Shown here: in pieces, positions 56,101 through 64,000 of the stretch
How the letters are laid out: every line of letters starts with the position of its first letter
Position numbering within the stretch: position 1 is the stretch's first letter
DNA from: Cylindrotheca closterium
Lineage: Eukaryota; Bacillariophyta; Bacillariophyceae; Bacillariales; Bacillariaceae
Assembly (NCBI GenBank): GCA_933822405.4
Contig: CAKOGP040002424.1
Coordinates: forward strand, 372,395 to 436,394
Length of the DNA: 64,000 bases
Direction of reading: 5' to 3'
Notes under the pieces: generated by a model
What the model was told of the DNA's origin: nothing
Databases searched by the model: none
What the model saw: only the letters and a program-made list of their open reading frames with translations
Program-made: the position numbers and the translations under genes

Positions 56101-56320
56101 TGAGTGATTTTGCGGGATTCATTCATTCGATAGACAGATTTTCGCGCACAAAACGCGCATATCACTCATGCGAACGAGTGAGTCCGTCCATCGATAGTCG
56201 TCTGTTTGATGGCCGTTGCTGAACGTCTGCACCCCAACGGCTAACGTATACAAATTTCGACTGTGAGTGATCGATTGAAAGAGGATGGATGCAATCGACC
56301 ACATCCATAGAACTTGAAGG
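56101..56320. promoter_or_regulatory. Short divergent promoter (GNAT fusion / DUF501)
   Basis: Only 220 bases between two start codons on opposite strands. It includes an ATTC repeat near 56119-56128. A shared bidirectional promoter is likely. Confidence 0.5.
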
Positions 56321-57010
56321 ATGATCAAGGCTATTTTCATCTGGTTCTCACTAATTTTTGTATGCGCGGCATTGTCTGCTACTTCTGGTTCTGGAGCCAC
56401 TGAGCTGGAACGCGTTCGAACTCAACTGGGTTACGTACCGACAAACTTTATTTCTGTCTCTGCTTGGAAATCTGATTTACAACAACCCATTGCAATACGG
56501 ACTTATCCATTGAATGGAGGTGCTAAACGACGTCAATCAAAGGCCGGAGTACCTGGTCAGGCAGTGAATTCTCCTTTCCCAACATTGTATTGGCTGACTT
56601 GCCCTGACATATCCAAGGCGATCGCCGACCTTGAAGGACGAGGGTATTTGAAAAAAATTGAAGCTTCCATAAGGGAGAGTTCAGAGCTGACGAATAAACT
56701 TGTGCAATGTCATATTCAGTATGCAGAGGAACGATGGAATAGTTTGACGGAAAAAGATCAACAATTACTATCAGATTCAAACAATCCATCGATCGAGAGA
56801 ATGCGTATTATGATGAGAGATTCGGGAGTCTCGGGGACAAACTTTACTATGTACACCGAAGGAGTCGGCACCGAGATGCCTTCGATCAAGTGTTTACATG
56901 CTCATTACGCCCACTATGTTAGCACAAAGGACACACTAGAATTTCCAAATCCAGTGGGTGCAATGGTGCATGAAGCCTTACAGAAATGCCATCCAGAGGT
57001 GGATCTATAG
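56321..57010 (+). CDS. Secreted or organellar DUF501 protein
   Basis: 229 residues, single exon. A hydrophobic signal sequence (MIKAIFIWFSLIFVCAALSATSG) is followed by a domain with the DUF501 pattern: PIAIRTYPLNGG, the hallmark FPTLYWLTCPDISKAIADLEGRGY, and SIKCLHAHYAHYV with NPVGAMVHEAL. DUF501 is mainly known from bacteria, where its role is unclear. Here the protein is targeted to the secretory route or a plastid. Cys residues of the family (TCP, KCLH) are present. ATG 56321 is chosen because it starts the signal peptide. Function unknown; bacterial origin is inference. Confidence 0.78.
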   Translation: MIKAIFIWFSLIFVCAALSATSGSGATELERVRTQLGYVPTNFISVSAWKSDLQQPIAIRTYPLNGGAKRRQSKAGVPGQAVNSPFPTLYWLTCPDISKAIADLEGRGYLKKIEASIRESSELTNKLVQCHIQYAEERWNSLTEKDQQLLSDSNNPSIERMRIMMRDSGVSGTNFTMYTEGVGTEMPSIKCLHAHYAHYVSTKDTLEFPNPVGAMVHEALQKCHPEVDL

Positions 57011-57424
57011 ATTCATTTCCTTATCTGGGGGTAGAGCTTGCTCCATGAGAAACTTTGTGATTTCATGAGGTTCTGTAAGTTGGAGATATTGTTTGGGCAA
57101 CAATCACTTCATGTACGAGGCCACTATATCTCCCTCGAACGATGATTTGTTGGCGGCTTTGTTTGTATCTGTACTGATGGTAAAGAGAATTTAGGCAACA
57201 ATGCGTATTGTTTGATTAGAGAGATGCTGCTACAAGTATGGCTACATAAGATGGTCTGACGGTGGGATAGAATAAAGAGAGCTAACATACTGGGATGATG
57301 AACCTAAAAGACTTTTCGAAGTACCGTACAACAAGCCTGATGCAACTTATGCTGTCGAACAGTAGCAAGTAAAAAATCTGAGGCAATTAATGATAATACA
57401 GATGATCTCCAACCCCCTCCACAC
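57011..57424. other. Convergent 3' intergenic region
   Basis: 414 bases between the converging DUF501 and ATP-grasp genes. No ORF or repeat stands out. Confidence 0.45.
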
Positions 57425-59323
57425 TTAGAAGATGGGCGATAAGACACTTGCGATGAGAACACCAGCCCAGTGAAACAAGAATGCCGGGAGAAGGTAGAGG
57501 TAAACAAAAATGGCCGGAACGACGTATTTTCGTATCAGCTCACCAATAACATAGTTCTGCATTCGATGGATAAAGGATAGCCGCATGCATCTGACATGGT
57601 TCAAGTCTTCGAAATGATGGGCGAATTCATCGGTCGAAGCGCTCACCAATTCGACGCAGAGTTGCCAAAAAAGCAAGTTGCGTAGTGATTTAGACCTCCA
57701 AGATGCAATATTGAACCAATATACCGCAAAGTGTGACAAGCAAATGAACGGTGAGCTCGTTGGGTGCACCGCTTTGAACGCTTGGAAACTCTGATGGACC
57801 ACGTCGAAGACTGAGATCTGCGAAAAATACCCATTGTGATTTGTAGAAAGGTACATGTAAATCGACATGATAAACAAGTAAATTGCGTTGTTGCGATATT
57901 GATCCTGCTGATGCTTTGTCCCAATCTGATTGTATGTGAGGTAACATATCAGAGCAATCAGAACAATTGCACGGTCCCAATCAACTCGTTGCACGAGAGC
58001 CGAGAATGTCGGGTACTTCAGTACACCAATAAATGTTAGAGATGCATGACGATGTTCGCGATCACCGATATAATTTGAAGCGATGCATCGCAATGGGAAC
58101 TCTGTAACAACTCCTTGCAGCTTTCCAAGGCAGTGTTCCTGAAGCTCAGCATCGTTTTCGCTGTAGATTGCAGAGCACAGGTCGACTGGTGAAGGGTGTG
58201 ATGACGCGTTTTGAGGAATCAGTGCTAGACCATGCATTGGGGAATAAGACCAGGAGCGTCCTTGAATGGTGTCCTTGACATACTGAGGCGTAATTATGTC
58301 AGGATTCACTCTACCTTCGTACAAGGCGGACAAGAGACCTCCAGAAACCCATGGGACGAACCTTCCCTGACAAGCACTCCCTGTGTAGGTGAATTCGGAA
58401 AAGTATACTTCATGGTCACTCGCATAAAGGTCGATACGCGTGATTTGGTTTGGCAAGCGTTTGCCAAGCTCATGGACGATATTTCTCATCTTGTCCCACG
58501 CCCCGGGTTTTGCAATCGGAACAGAACAATGTTCGGTCAAATACGTCATAGCATCAAGCATTTGGAAATCCTCAGTATAGAAATTTCTTTGAGTCACCTT
58601 GCTATTGTTCTGTTTACACTCCATGGCCACAAAGACGGGAACTCCGGACGAAATATACCACTTGGTGACATCACGGAATTCACTCATGTTCAATTGTTCC
58701 TCCAAGACTACGGCTGGTTCGATGAATTTATACTGTGTCTCCTTCCCCCCCTTTCCCCTCATTCTAGCATTTAGCATTCCGTTCAAAATACCTCGAAATC
58801 GTTCCGTTTTCCCTTCTTCCAGCGGAATTGGCTTCTTCCCAAGCCCTCCACACATCTTGAAACAAGTGAATGTTCCGTTGACGATTCTGGCAACCCTCCC
58901 TGACATGTGGGACACCTTCATGATGCTCCCTTCTGGCATATCAGATATGCCAAATGTTTTTGTGTGCGATTTGTTGAAAACTGCAATAGTACGAACAATC
59001 TTCATATCTGGAATGTCCCATTCTGTGACGATTCGTTTCGCAGCCACCTTGTCCACCAACGGCGCAAGACTACGGCCCCAATCTCTGTTCGACAAGAAGT
59101 GGTTCCTACAGTATTGTTGATAGGACTCATTCTGAGCCCACATGATATATTCTGAGCCTTGGTTCTGGTGGTGCCGCAGATCCAGAGTTCCGAACTCAAG
59201 AACCTCTGCATCTATGTTCACTATTTTAAAGAATATTCTTGCCTGGTGTGCTACAATTCCAAGCAACAGCAGAACGAGTATGCGGGAGAAGTCCTTCCGG
59301 CTGAGCACTCTGGATCGATTCAT
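57425..59323 (-). CDS. TupA-like ATP-grasp membrane protein
   Basis: 632 residues, single exon. An N-terminal membrane anchor (ILVLLLLGIVAHQARIFF) is followed by an ATP-grasp-like domain of the TupA (teichuronopeptide biosynthesis) type, residues ~60-340: NRDWGRSLAPLVDKVAAKRIV, the acidic FIEPAVVLEEQLN, DVTKWYISSGVPVFV, and ITRIDLYASDHEVYFSEFTYTGSACQGRFVPW, the family's metal/ATP site. From ~residue 440 there are several hydrophobic helices (AIVLIALICYLTYNQIG; AIYLFIMSIYMYLS; VPAIFVYLYLLPAFLF). The bacterial relatives ligate amino acids to surface polymers. I infer a membrane enzyme modifying a polymer or glycan in the secretory pathway. Fusion to helices appears unusual. ATG 59323 begins the anchor. 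Confidence 0.78.
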   Translation of the reverse strand: MNRSRVLSRKDFSRILVLLLLGIVAHQARIFFKIVNIDAEVLEFGTLDLRHHQNQGSEYIMWAQNESYQQYCRNHFLSNRDWGRSLAPLVDKVAAKRIVTEWDIPDMKIVRTIAVFNKSHTKTFGISDMPEGSIMKVSHMSGRVARIVNGTFTCFKMCGGLGKKPIPLEEGKTERFRGILNGMLNARMRGKGGKETQYKFIEPAVVLEEQLNMSEFRDVTKWYISSGVPVFVAMECKQNNSKVTQRNFYTEDFQMLDAMTYLTEHCSVPIAKPGAWDKMRNIVHELGKRLPNQITRIDLYASDHEVYFSEFTYTGSACQGRFVPWVSGGLLSALYEGRVNPDIITPQYVKDTIQGRSWSYSPMHGLALIPQNASSHPSPVDLCSAIYSENDAELQEHCLGKLQGVVTEFPLRCIASNYIGDREHRHASLTFIGVLKYPTFSALVQRVDWDRAIVLIALICYLTYNQIGTKHQQDQYRNNAIYLFIMSIYMYLSTNHNGYFSQISVFDVVHQSFQAFKAVHPTSSPFICLSHFAVYWFNIASWRSKSLRNLLFWQLCVELVSASTDEFAHHFEDLNHVRCMRLSFIHRMQNYVIGELIRKYVVPAIFVYLYLLPAFLFHWAGVLIASVLSPIF

Positions 59324-59776
59324 AGCATTCCTCTTGAGCAGCTGGGTTTGTATAGCATGCTTTGTGCTATGGACAAGAAGCTAAAAGCGGTTGCTCCTAT
59401 GCTCGCTTGTTTGTTTTATGTTATACTACTGTAAATTACAGTATTTGATGGAATATCTTGCGACGGAAGCAGGACATACGGAAGAATATTTAATTAATTT
59501 GATGGTTCGTATTATTTTAATTTGGCAAATGCAATATGATGATTATAATCACTCATGGTCATGGAGGATGCGGTGGGACAAGAGAGGGTAAAGTTAGAGT
59601 TTGCTTCACCGATGGAAGCTCGATTCTTCTTCTAGTTGTTTGTGTGTTTCCTTTTGTACCGCGTTTGTTAGCCACCAGGGTTTGGGTACAATGCGACAAA
59701 GAGACTTGAACACGGAAAACAAATTTTGAGCAACATAATCTATATCTTAATTTCCAGTGGATGTACAACGCAACCT
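59324..59776. other. Intergenic region
   Basis: About 450 AT-rich bases upstream of the ATP-grasp gene and of tRNA-Ala. No coding potential; promoter elements for both are presumably here. Confidence 0.4.
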
Positions 59777-59849
59777 GGGCGTTTGGCGCAGTTGGTAGCG
59801 CGTCTGCTTAGCATGCAGAAGGTCGCCGGTTCGATTCCGGCAATGTCCA
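59777..59849 (+). tRNA. tRNA-Ala (anticodon AGC)
   Basis: 73-base cloverleaf. Acceptor GGGCGTT pairs with AATGTCC (two G-T pairs), D-arm GGCGCAGTTGGTAGCGCG, anticodon stem-loop TCTGC-TTAGCAT-GCAGA (anticodon AGC), T-arm GCCGG-TTCGATT-CCGGC, discriminator A. No intron. Confidence 0.95.
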
Positions 59850-60381
59850 ACAGACGCCAAAAGAGGTTAGAGTCCTCTGTCACCTTTTTTGAAACTTTTG
59901 CCTCGGGCATCGTTATTCTGTTAAATCAGGCACCTCTGCTACCGGTATGTTATAATATCAGGTACCTCTGCTGTGCTTTTTCTTATCTTTTTCTTATATA
60001 TGATGCACCTTCGGCGCGGCGACCGATTGGCTGCATGGCTTCGAATGCACAGCTACCAATGTGCCAGCCTCATGCTGCTACTTTACTACCAGGCTCGATC
60101 CTTAGGCGATGTTCTGTTCATTTAGACGTTATCATCACCCTTTTTGAAAGCTCCATCTTCATTTTCTATTGATATATTTTCTCCTGCCACCAGAATTTGA
60201 CAACCTTGCGGCATAGAACCTATTCCAAATGACAAGGTACTACTAGAGAGTGCCATACTAGTCCATTGCAGCGACAACATTACGAAACGAAACATCGACA
60301 CCATCCCTTTTAATACAGTATGGACTCCCGCAGCACAAACCAAAAGAAGAATAAGAAGCCAGTGAGAAATGCTGCTGGTAT
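59850..60381. other. Intergenic region 3' of DBR1
   Basis: About 530 bases. A direct repeat of CAGGTACCTCTGCT / CAGGCACCTCTGCT is present near 59928-59973. An open minus frame (60439-60122) has a hydrophobic stretch but no good start and overlaps DBR1 in another frame, so it was not called. Confidence 0.4.
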
Positions 60382-62351
60382 TTATTCCCCATAGCGTACT
60401 TTCTTTACTACGGGACCTGAACCCGTGTGTCCTGAACAATCGTCCTCTTCCTGGTGAGGAAGAGCGATTTCATTCTCATCTTCTGCGACATCCTTTGTAT
60501 TGCCAATCGATGGTTCATTGCCAATCTTGGTTTCCTTTTCATCTGTGGTGGGATCCTTCTTGCCCTCCACTGGTGGTATTGCGGCTTCGCCGCCATTCTC
60601 TTCCGACATGTCATCAATCTCAATCTCGTTTTCGTCTTGAGCACCGTTTTCATTGTCTGATATGTCATCAATTTCGATCTCGTTCTCATCCTCAATATTC
60701 CCATCAAGAAGTGACGATGAATCAAATGGGACTGTGATGAAATGTTCAAGATCAAGTATCGACAAGAGCGTATCAGTTTGAGGGTTTCCCATTGCAGGGA
60801 ACGGCCGACATCTTCCTTGGAACATGGGATGTGAGTAGATAGGAACTGTGCGAGAAAAGTTTGTTGGGATACGCAGACTTCCATTGTGCTCTACTATCCT
60901 CTCTCTCACCCATTTTGCGTCCTCTACTGATACCTCGATGGGCTGGGATGGGACTGAAACTGGTCGCTTTTCCTTGCATGTCAGGTGATTGGTTTTTCGG
61001 ACAATCGCCAGCCACTCGGGATCATATTCGAACTGAGCTTCCCCCGAATGAGTGCCGACGGGAATGTGTATCACAGACAAATACTGTCGTCTCGGTAAGC
61101 ACTTGTCCAGAGCCAGAAACTTAGTCATTAGTTCCGTCAGATCAGGGCCGTTACAATTTTTGTTGGATTCCAGCCCATGAAAGGTAGTTTCTTCTTCAGC
61201 AACAGCCGATTCTTCGTCGATTTTCTGGGCTACCTCTGCATTATTGTTTGCTAAATCCTTTTGGGCCACTTGAGATGGTACTAGTTCTGCAGTTTCGCTC
61301 TCGTTCGAAGTCTTGGCTTCCCTTCCATGAACAACTATTGCTTCAAACTTGACATGCAAATGGGCAGAGAACCATCTTTTTGGCTTTATCGTAAACAGAA
61401 TATCTTGATTGGCTGGGCTACCAAGCTCATTCTGTTCCACTTCCTGACGAAAGAAAGGTTTCTTGCGGAGCAATTCGTTTGCATTGCCATGCTGGTAGAT
61501 GCCCAGTGGCCAGTCATGACTAACCATGACGTCCAATCTTTCTTCGGAATCTTGGAGACATTTCATTCGGTAGACATCCACGTTGCGAACGTGGTATACA
61601 CTCCGCAGCGTCGATCTATCATAGGGTGGACTTTCTGTTGGTGATTGTGGATGTGAAGGGTTAGGAGTTTGGACAAATCACTGCAATGAGTCATGAGGAT
61701 GAATAGCTTACCATATTGCCCCATCTTGAAATCATGACTTTTGTATATTCCACTGATTCCACCAATTCTCAAGCCACCATATCTTACCACCCCTGCGGCT
61801 CCTAGATAGTATATGTTAGGAGCAACCCAACCTCCCAAATACAATTCACGCAAGGGCTGTGATGCCTCATGGTTACCACCAATGAACAGTGTTAGGATGG
61901 GAGCTTTCTTTTCCTCTGCATAGTATCGAGGGAATGTTCCAAGGCGACGATACTTTGGTGGAATGGATGAGCTGAGAAAGTCGCCAGCATTTCGATGAGA
62001 TTGAAAATCTCCGCAACAAATTAACAAATCAATTCGTTGGCCAGTCTTCTTCTGATGGTCTTCGATTCGCTCGTAAATTCGGTCGAGTTCTCCATGACAA
62101 CAACCTTCTACTGCAATCGATATCGAATCAGTAGATGGCTCGCCAATCTCCTCAATTTTGTCAAAGGAAACATCGACGTTGCCATAACTTCTACCTCTGC
62201 CTCTGCCTCTGCCTCCTCGTCCTCTACCTCCTCTTCCACCACGGCCACCTCTTCCGCCCCGACCCCGTCCTCTGCTATGATTCCGATGATTCCGATTGCC
62301 TCCTCTGCCATGAAACCTTCCAGCTTGTGGCATGGGAATAAAATCCGACAT
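60382..62351 (-). CDS. DBR1: RNA lariat debranching enzyme
   Basis: Exons 62351..61712 and 61634..60382 give 630 residues. DBR1 hydrolyses the 2'-5' bond of excised intron lariats in the nucleus. The metallophosphoesterase core has [65 protein letters not shown], then across the intron [27 protein letters not shown] and [10 protein letters not shown]. These are all expected catalytic blocks. The C-terminal DBR1 domain ([14 protein letters not shown]) is followed by an acidic tail. Unusually, residues ~12-55 are an RGG/RG-rich stretch in front of the enzyme. The start MSDFIPMPQ is the ATG nearest this region; the frame is open upstream to 62525 but encodes a hydrophobic stretch unlike DBR1. 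Confidence 0.92.
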
Positions 62352-62506
62352 GATGTATTGACTCTGGCTGTCTCGTTTTGCCGGACGGAACGAAAGCGAA
62401 ATGAAACGAAATAAATAAATCAAATAAATGCCAATTGCGGTGTTTACGACCCAACCGACTAAAGCAACGAAAACTTCTGACACTCCACCGGCCTCAAAAG
62501 ATAGAC
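62352..62506. promoter_or_regulatory. Short bidirectional promoter (DBR1 / histidine phosphatase)
   Basis: 155 bases separate the two divergent start codons. It contains an AAATAAATAAATCAAATAAATG tract (62409-62430) and little else, so both promoters must overlap here. Confidence 0.5.
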
Positions 62507-63812
62507 ATGCAAGCATCAATACCATTACTTACTTCCTACGCTCGCCCAGCGTTGATTGTAATATGTGGTATGCTGCTTTTCAATCTGCCCACACTGATAT
62601 ACAAGTCCCAAATGTTCTTGCGAGGAGTGGCCTACATTCTCCTTTGCAACGACAAGTCCTGGAAGAAACCAGATGATCCAAGTCTGGTAGTGGGTCCATT
62701 GCTCGAAGACTCCTCGAAGATTGAGCGCAAGACGGTCTATTTTGTACGCCACGGGGAGTCTACCTGGAATGATACATTCAACAAAGGAAGTCATCGGAGT
62801 TGGTTCACCTTTATCCTTGGGTGGTATCCTGGACTCATTAAAGCGGTCCTATACGAACTCTACTTGTTTCTCGCTGGAAAGCTTGATAGTTGGTTCTACG
62901 ATGCACCATTATCCAACTTAGGCATTAGGCAAGCAGAAGATCTCTCCAAATTTTTGAATGAACAGCAACCACCGAAAGAGCAATCATCGTTCGGCGACCG
63001 AGAAAAGTTTCACTTGTCGGTCTTGACTGCCCAACCAGGATCTCCTCCCAGCAAACTCGTATGTTCCAACCTGCGGCGAGCCATATCCACAGTAGCAGCA
63101 GCCTTTCAAGATCGGCTATCTAGAAGGTGAAACTATAATTTTTGTATGCTTCTGCCGACAAGATTGTGTCATCGAGGAATCTGTTGTATTCCGACGAAGC
63201 CAAACATTGCTCTCACCCCGCCTTGTTTTGTCTATCGTAGGCCTCAGGAAAAGATCCTTATCATTCCAGTTCTACAGGAAATAAGGTAAGTGAATTTAGT
63301 TGATTGTGGAAGAACGCGCAATAGTGATACGACGACGTTCCTAATCGCAGAATCGTCATCATCATCTTCTTCTTACACCCTTTTTATATAGTCGTAACCC
63401 GGACGCACTTTCCCTTACTCCTGCCCATGCTCAGATCCATGCTTCTTGGATGGAAAAGACTTCTACCGTTTGCGATTTCCAGAACATCTTCACCAACCAA
63501 GTAGACATGAGCCTACACAGTGGCAACAAACCCATTGGTACCAATGGGCTGAAACGAATGAATCTGTTTTGTGACTTTTTGTTTTCACCTTCCGTTACGG
63601 AAGACTATGTCATTGTGGGAGGACATTCTCTGTGGTTCCGATCCTTCTTTCAAACGTTTTTGCCTTATACTACGATCCATGCCTCTCAAAAGAAGAAGAT
63701 TGTCAATGGTGGAGTGGTTGCCTTTGAATTTGTCAAGGCGAATACCAAGTATGGACCAAGATATATGATTGATCCCAAGAGTATTGATGTTGTGTATGGT
63801 GGTTTTCATTAA
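62507..63812 (+). CDS. Membrane-anchored histidine phosphatase (phosphoglycerate-mutase-like)
   Basis: Exons 62507..63126, 63241..63285 (45 bases) and 63392..63812 give 361 residues; phases agree and the joins read [21 protein letters not shown] hydrophobic N-terminal helix ([18 protein letters not shown]) suggests a membrane anchor. The catalytic motif [11 protein letters not shown] holds the phospho-accepting His, and the second conserved His is in [30 protein letters not shown] and [10 protein letters not shown] (with the Arg-Arg of the substrate pocket) complete the family pattern. An insert of ~40 residues ([29 protein letters not shown]) after the RHG motif may be membrane-associated. 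Such proteins act on phosphorylated metabolites, sugars or proteins; the substrate cannot be told. Confidence 0.87.
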
Positions 63813-64000
63813 AACGAAATGAAACTGTACGAATAGTAGATGTACAGTAGGACCAAAGTACGCGGAGTGTAGTATTTATTTATTATTCCTATTACTATTA
63901 CTGTATTTCTTTGCCTTTGATATAAATGTGTAGCCAGATCGCTTTCAGTGTATCTCGACTAGTGTGGACGAGAGATGAATGAATGAACATACGTATGCAG
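63813..64000. other. 3' flank of the histidine phosphatase gene
   Basis: 188 AT-rich bases to the window edge, with TATTTATTTATTATTCC (63873-63889) and an ATGAATGAATGAAC run near the end. No gene can be called. Confidence 0.4.

Noticed and set aside
60122..60439. Minus-strand frame with a hydrophobic stretch beyond the DBR1 stop
   Set aside because: It overlaps the DBR1 coding end in another frame and has no convincing ATG before the hydrophobic part.

Overview
This is a nuclear chromosome segment from a photosynthetic stramenopile, most likely a pennate diatom. The protein-coding genes have zero to four short introns (about 50-130 bases, mostly GTAAG/GTGAG donors) and are packed in alternating convergent and divergent pairs. 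There are nuclear-type tRNA genes, a chloroplast sensor kinase homologue, a protein with a probable plastid bipartite presequence, and four copies of a CRAL-TRIO plus DUF6824 fusion, an architecture I associate with diatoms. The species cannot be fixed from the sequence alone. A 10-base run of N at 53752-53761 marks an assembly gap.

Layout. 1-25 kb is gene-dense housekeeping DNA: DBP5-type DEAD-box helicase (partial), tRNA-Gly, NudC-like protein, a methyltransferase, tRNA-Leu, TBCCD1, a large four-helix membrane protein with a disordered tail, spermidine synthase, a divergent DHHC acyltransferase, a chloroplast sensor kinase-like protein, a 106-residue hypothetical protein, a SulP-family transporter, a 1205-residue probable plastid protein and a Bax-inhibitor/TMBIM protein.

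25-42 kb is a repeat-rich accessory block. It holds four minus-strand copies of the three-exon CRAL-TRIO/DUF6824 gene, one with a damaged 5' end. Between and around them lie a decayed retroelement with a truncated reverse transcriptase, a shared 132-133 bp repeat ending, a foldback element and several strong hairpins. The array shows segmental duplication and a mosaic pattern that suggests gene conversion.

42-64 kb is gene-dense again but rich in unusual domain combinations. It contains a fidgetin-like AAA ATPase; a 1427-residue protein joining a degenerate SNF2-like region, zinc-finger-like cysteines, two AP2-like domains and an FHA-like domain; an ENTH/ANTH endocytic adaptor; a periplasmic-binding-protein plus class C GPCR receptor; an acetyltransferase fused to a metal-ligand-poor inositol-oxygenase-like domain; a secreted DUF501 protein; a TupA-type ATP-grasp membrane protein; tRNA-Ala; the lariat debranching enzyme DBR1 with an RGG tail; and a membrane-anchored histidine phosphatase.

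Exon boundaries were worked out by eye from splice consensus, reading frame and family conservation. Every multi-exon CDS that is complete in the window sums to a multiple of three. The neighbours do not form an operon-like pathway. The likeliest shared biology is within the lipid-binding/DUF6824 array.
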